Source: Euperipatoides rowelli (Eukaryota; Onychophora; Udeonychophora; Euonychophora; Peripatopsidae). From it: 10,486 nt of DNA. Positions within the stretch are counted from its first letter, which is position 1; each line of letters opens with the position of its first letter. A model generated the notes under the pieces. The model saw only the letters and a list, made by a program, of their open reading frames with translations, was not told where the DNA came from and made no database searches. The translations under genes and the position numbers were made by a program. Shown here piece after piece: positions 6,019-10,486 of the stretch. The DNA lies in NCBI GenBank assembly GCA_003024985.2, contig PXIH01S0028023.1. One strand, given 5' to 3'.

Positions 6019-9000
6019 TTATATTTTTAAAATATTTTGTATTCTGCTGAGCATAGAATGTTTTTCTGTGAGCAGTGACAAAAAAAAAATACTTATTTAT
6101 AAGAATCTCTCTATCTAGGCTATGTGTAGCTTTCACCCCACCCAAACTGGAAAATTCCACTTCAAATATTGATGAAAGGGGAAGGGAGTTCAATTCTATT
6201 TATTTCTGACCATGAATTGTATAAGAAATTCAATAGTACAGTTTGTATTGTTTTATTGAAGTTTAGATGGTTTTTCGGTTAGAATTATTCATTTTCTAGA
6301 TTTTAAATATTAAATAAGCATTTGCGTCATTATTCAAGTTTGTAAGACAGTGGAAAAGTTTGTTTTCAATTAAGTCCCTCAAAACTTTCTAGTCTATCTC
6401 ACTCAAACCGAAAGAACATTTAATTTGCCGCATCTTGGCTCTGCAAGTCTTAATAGTTTTAATTACAATTGATTAGCTTACAATGTTAAAGGTGTATATA
6501 CAAAGTGAGGAGAAAGGTGAAGTAAATGTATAAATGGTGCTATTTAAAAATTGTGTCCAGAAATTACTGTAGCTGGTTTCGACAATTCTGTATTATTTTG
6601 CTATTGTTAAGAAAATTCTAGCCAAAATAAAAAAATATTGCCAACACCAATTGACAAAAAAAAATCTAAAAATAAATCAAACATTAAGTTTCTAAGTAAA
6701 TTATACTGTAGCTTACTAATTATTACATCAGAGCTTTCATTAAGATTCAAATTTCATCAATTCAATAATTTTCATTCCAACTCTTTGTTTTCTGAGTAAA
6801 TAACCAGATATGATAATCATCATCATAATTCAAATTGATTATTTAACCATTTCTACTCAAATGTAGATACTATATCTATTATAAAAACTTTTCTTCCACT
6901 CCAATGTCGATATTATATCTACATTTTCTCTTACAATTCAACAATCAATGTTAACCTCAAAAATGCTTCAAATTAATTACATTTATCTTCAAAAGGACTA
7001 AAATATATATGGCACGGTAACCAAATGATTTTTTAAAAAAAGTTTAAATTAAAATCAGGGGATTTAAAACAATGCAATATTTTTTTAAAATAATTTGGAG
7101 TAACGAAACCATATATTAAAATAATTGGGGTGGAAAGGGTTCGCTTTAAACTATTTATTTTTAAAAAAACTTTAGATATTTGGGATTTTAAAATCAAATG
7201 GTATAATACAAACTTGATGAAAGCTCTAAATGCCGATATTATTAATCATTAGGATTTTGGCTATTTAACTTTCAATTTAACTAACCAATTTTGATTATTT
7301 TTAGCAAATTGGCTAGAGAAGATTGGCAGCTTACTCTATGCTTGTCTTCTTGATCGTCGTCTCATACCTTGACACCTGAGCCTTCCTTAAAGTGAAGCAA
7401 TTATTTTTATTATGAATACAGTATAAAAAATGGTGAAAAAAAAAAAGAAAACAGTTTAGGATTTGTTTACATACAGTACATTCAATCATTTATGCATTTT
7501 TTTTTACTTATACTAAATCATATTAGTCAAATTTTTAAGTGTGGGTGTGCTGTATTTTGTTTGTGATAGAAGAAAATCAAGAGGAAGATCCTCAGAAACT
7601 AATGTGCCTATGGCCTAAAAACACTATAATCCTATGCTGCTGGTCTATAATGCAATATTAATATGCTGTAAACATTTAAAGCTGATAATGAAATGGATCA
7701 TACTAATAGGCTATAGACTAGCCAACTAATATTTATCATAAATTATTTTAATAAAAATAATCACAGTATGCTTCCACTTCATTTTTCATGAATTTTAAGT
7801 AAAATGAAATTATCTAAATTTCATTTTTTCCTCAAGGGAGGAATATAATATTTAATGAGGTACTGTATATACTGTAATAGGAGTAAAATTATCTGGATAT
7901 CAATTTTTTTGTTTCTCTTCAAATATAGTAACTTTAATTAACAATGATTTCAGTACAGTAACTTTTTTCTCAAATTGTTCAGCCTCAGGAATGATGACTT
8001 AATCCTGAATTTTAACAGTGTAGTCTATACAATCATACAAATAGCAACAAATTAAGATCTTTCACTACTTTAATTACAATGCAGTCCAACAATTTATGAT
8101 TGATAATAAAGTTTCCTTTACATACTTTGTTTATACACAGACGCTTATAGAATTTTAAAGTGTTGTTTAAATGCTAAATCTACAGATACTTTAGTTTTAA
8201 TATGAATTTTAAATACAGTAAATAGTAGATTATATTACTACAGTAACTAAAATATGATCTCCGTGGTCAAAAAAAAAAACAATAGCCAGAATACACAGGT
8301 CAATATCAAAATGGCTATGGGTAACAATCTCAATCAACAAACTATATTTAATCATAGCTGAAATTAAAGTTTACTTTTTTTTTTAATTTGTGGATGCATG
8401 TTTTTTTTATTGCCATTAATACAGTATTTAATTTAAAGATTCATTATAATATTTGTAGAGCCAGTTTATAAACCATCTTAGTGTCTTCCATGATGAAATA
8501 ATATATCAAAGGAAAAAATAGAGATGTTATTTTCATAGGACAATTAATTTTTATTGAATTTAAAATAATTAAAAAATTTAATAGCTTCATAAAATATTAA
8601 AAAAAAATTACCTAATAAAATGCTAAATAAAATGTCACGATTCATGAATGCAAGTTTTGCTATGAAAACAAGTCACTCAATGAGCATTTTCCTTCAGGTC
8701 AATTAACTCAAATCGAGAATGAGCACTCAACAGCTTCAACTATCTAACAAGATGTTTGTGAACGGCAGGATTCTTTTTTGAATTTAAGAGAGTTTTATGA
8801 AGCATAAGTATCTCCAATGATTTTTTTTATTCCTAGCAATAATTTAAACATTAAAAAAAATTATTGTATTGCTATCATTGATGAAGGTTTATATTCAATT
8901 AGTGATTCCAGAACTAATCAAAAACGTAAACATTCGGTGTGCACACAATTATTTCCCATAACATTATTCCAAAATGGAAGCCTAACTAATATTAATACTA

Positions 9001-9064
9001 CTAATATTCGAATCTCATAAAATTTTAACAAAAATCTCTAATAGTAGGGAGATCCATGCTTTTT
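6019..9064. other. AT-rich intronic stretch without a supported gene
   Basis: Apart from the short direct repeat near 6856-6921, I see only AT-rich filler, A/T runs and recurring TACAGTA/TACTGTA words. A slightly GC-richer patch at 7310-7400 contains good donor-like sequences on the minus strand but no convincing exon. Open frames at 6008-6193 (minus) and 8817-9020 (plus) show no recognisable motif; I treat them as chance or as decayed repeat sequence. Confidence 0.55.
6856..6921 (+). repeat. Imperfect direct repeat, 23 bp, 43-bp spacing
   Basis: CTCAAATGTAGATACTATAT (from 6856) and CTCCAATGTCGATATTATAT (from 6899) each continue with CTA. They match at 20 of 23 positions. This looks like a local tandem duplication of about 43 bp that has since drifted. 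No function is suggested. Confidence 0.5.
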
Positions 9065-9115
9065 TAAATAAAATTAAAAGAAAAATTATAATATTTTTTC
9101 TTTTAATTTTATTTA
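9065..9115. repeat. Perfect 21-bp inverted repeat with 9-base loop
   Basis: Arm 9065-9085 (TAAATAAAATTAAAAGAAAAA, less its final base in length-limited form TAAATAAAATTAAAAGAAAA) is exactly reverse-complementary to 9095-9115, with a 9-base spacer. The arms are purely A/T except for one G/C position each. This may be a small-RNA-like hairpin, a palindrome from a replication slip, or part of a MITE. In a eukaryotic intron it should not be read as a terminator. Confidence 0.6.
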
Positions 9116-10301
9116 TTTCAAAGTTTTTCTATATCAGTTATAATTTATATTATTTTCATTACTATTTTGAGTTATTTATAATATTTTTTTAATATTACTT
9201 TAATATATTTTACAACTTAAATATATTAGACTCAAGTCCTATAACAGTATGGGATTGAACCCATCCTCTATCTAGTAATAGGCAAGCTCTGGCTTAACCC
9301 CAGACTGTCATAACAAAGTTTCTTATAATAACTATAACCTAATAATGCTAATGTTAATAACTTATTGTATATATATATACTGTACATTAATTTAAAAAAG
9401 ATACCAACCTGGAAAGCATGGAGTTTGTATTCAGCAAGATTCATGTATTTGTGTCATTTACAGTAATTTTAATTAGATTTATAATTTTAAATTAATTGAA
9501 GATTGTTATTTTGTTTTTGATGTCTTAATTAGTTGTGTTTGTATAAGTTTGGCAACTCAATATAGCCTAGTTTAGTTGTTAAGCAACTGTATGATCTGCT
9601 TATGTGTAGTAATATCTACATGTACTATTTACAGTATATATATACGGTATAATGTATTTACCAGCTTATAGTACGTAATGCTGTCTAACATAATCATTAC
9701 TGATCTAACCATTTAATAATTTTATTCAGTTAAGTTTAATGGCTAAGAACTCTGAGATAGTTTGATATCATTTACAAAGGCTTGAGCACTGCATGAATAA
9801 CTTTCAGCAATAATAATGTGACTATAGTGGAATCACTAAGGCTGTATATTTTATCATTTGTTCTTTGTCTGACTCAACATGTTCATTCAGTGATTAAGAA
9901 TGAATAACCTTGTCATTCGGACAGTTTGTCACCTTCCTGAAACCACTGCTCAGAATAACAAAAGCTTCAGCTATTTGACTTTTCAATGGCATCGTCACAC
10001 ATTGAATGGTGAGGAGAGATGGCCTAGGTGGGGGCAGTCAGGCATGACTGTTGGAGAAGAGATCCATACCTACCAACCTAGTAAAACCCAAAATACTAAG
10101 ATCTAGGCTACATCCAAAAATACAAAAATGGGGCAAAAAAAATTTTTTTTATTAAAAATACAAAAAAAAAATACTAAAACATTTTAATGAAAACAATTTT
10201 TTTTAATGGAATAACAGAACTGCCAATACTAAAACTTTTTAATTGAAATTAAAAAAAAAAAACTTCATGATTGGGGAGGAGGGGGTTGAACATCAGTAGG
10301 A
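9116..10301. other. AT-rich stretch with one GC-richer island (about 9890-10110)
   Basis: Most is intronic filler, including a self-complementary alternating TA run near 9367-9380. The island at about 9890-10110 is less AT-rich and contains a 68-codon plus-strand open frame (9900-10106) with the segment HRHTLNGEERWPRWGQSG. No domain, start context or splice support is evident. It is followed by A/T runs and a pair of AATACTAAAAC copies (10170 and 10225). The composition step suggests inserted sequence, but I cannot name it. Confidence 0.4.
9249..9304 (-). other. Three consecutive short hairpins, tRNA-like patch
   Basis: On the minus strand the order is: a 5-bp stem with 7-base loop (9304-9288), a 4-bp stem with 6-base loop (9281-9268), and a 5-bp stem with 6-base loop (9264-9249). 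This resembles D, anticodon and T arms, and the last contains GGTTCAATCCC, which fits the Pol III B-box consensus. No acceptor stem can be drawn and the arm spacing is wrong for a working tRNA. It may be a remnant of a tRNA-derived SINE or a decayed tRNA. Confidence 0.22.
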
Positions 10302-10463
10302 GTTAGAGAGAAGACCAGGCGCATCACTAGAAATTTGTAATAGAGGTGGCGCACCTACAACCGGAGGTCCAGGGACTGACCCCTGTAGAAGGAAGGGGGG
10401 AGTATCAGGAAGCACAGGCCCTGAGAGCTGGAATTTTATTAAAATTGGATATTATAAATGGAC
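10302..10463. other. GC-richer island, open on both strands
   Basis: This patch is markedly richer in G/C than the rest of the window. On the minus strand, a frame of about 50 codons (from about 10463 to 10309) contains PVLPDTPPFLLQGSVPGPP and ends in TGA. On the plus strand, another frame runs open from 10302 to the window edge and is Gly-rich (RGGAPTTGGPG). TTCTACAG (10393-10386 region, minus) and TTCCAG are plausible acceptors, and GTAG|GTGCG is a plausible donor. The Pro-rich reading looks the more protein-like. It could be an alternative exon, an exon of a nested gene, or a transposon piece. Confidence 0.25.
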
Positions 10464-10486
10464 ACTTAATGATTTATTTTATAAAT

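Larger units (their letters stand above)
2102..10486 (-). other. ARGLU1: ARGLU1 upstream intron, partial (at least 8.4 kb)
   Basis: The E2 acceptor (T9 then GTAG) defines the 3' end of this intron. No convincing RS-rich ARGLU1 coding exon is visible anywhere to the right, so the upstream exon probably lies outside the window. Everything from here to the right edge is therefore likely intronic, unless an unrelated gene is nested in it. The content is AT-rich with many A/T runs, and the recognisable islands are listed separately. Confidence 0.7.

Noticed and set aside
6008-6193. Minus-strand open frame of 61 codons abutting the decayed remnant
   Set aside because: It is in a different frame from the remnant's first segment and contains an A/T run translated as FFF. 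It could be an upstream piece of the same dead copy, but I cannot support that.
7321-7390. RS-rich first exon of ARGLU1 (short MRRRSRR reading on the minus strand)
   Set aside because: The frame stops after nine codons and no extended Arg-Ser repeat is present. The true N-terminal exon should encode about 100 residues.
8817-9020. Plus-strand open frame of 67 codons
   Set aside because: No recognisable motif; it begins in a T-run and ends in repetitive ACTAATATT sequence. Chance or a very old repeat.
9065-9115. Rho-independent terminator
   Set aside because: The context is a eukaryotic intron and the stem is almost pure A/T, so a bacterial terminator reading does not apply.
9249-9304. Functional tRNA gene
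   Set aside because: The T loop has 6 bases when the stem is paired properly, the spacer after the D-like arm is 6 bases, and no acceptor stem pairs; the flanking TGTTAT words are direct rather than inverted.

Overview
The window is AT-rich, intron-dominated eukaryotic DNA. It is almost certainly an invertebrate animal nuclear genome. Coding density is very low, homopolymer A/T runs are frequent, and the only secure gene is split by GT-AG introns. That gene, on the minus strand, is ARGLU1 (arginine and glutamate-rich protein 1). Its Glu/Arg coiled-coil matches the animal family closely, but with more substitutions than I would expect in a vertebrate. The scattered TACAGTA / TAGGCTA-type motifs remind me of decapod crustaceans. 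That is an impression, not evidence.

Layout, read in the direction of transcription (high to low coordinates). From 10486 down to 2102 lies at least 8.4 kb of the intron upstream of the first visible ARGLU1 exon; the RS-rich N-terminal exon must lie beyond the window. This intron holds AT-rich filler, a decayed protein-coding remnant (5547-6018), a second coding-like fragment (5218-5403), a short family of GGG(A/G)CTATTYYGCC motifs in both orientations (2508-3030), a perfect 21-bp inverted repeat (9065-9115), a three-hairpin tRNA-like patch (9249-9304) and two GC-richer islands near the right end. Exon 'E2' (2101-1876, 75 full codons) and exon 'E3' (139-56, 28 codons) encode the central coiled-coil of ARGLU1. 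They are separated by a 1736-nt intron. The last exon or exons lie beyond position 1.

The E2-E3 intron is the interesting part. It shows: (i) a weak E2 donor followed by a 24-codon open extension, so intron retention would give a different C-terminus; (ii) a 55-nt candidate cassette exon (1278-1224) whose inclusion shifts the frame and puts a stop in E3, as a poison exon would; (iii) a 60-nt in-frame candidate cassette exon (837-778); (iv) a 17-bp long-range RNA duplex joining the start of the intron to a site upstream of the poison exon. The three donors of this region all read GTAC, while the E3 donor is a normal GTAAGA. Vertebrate ARGLU1 is reported to control its own level through an ultraconserved intron with retention and a premature-stop exon. 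This window may hold an invertebrate version of that circuit, with an RNA-structure switch I do not know to have been described. The exons are seen directly, the cassette exons are inferred from splice signals and reading frame, and the regulatory model is a hypothesis.
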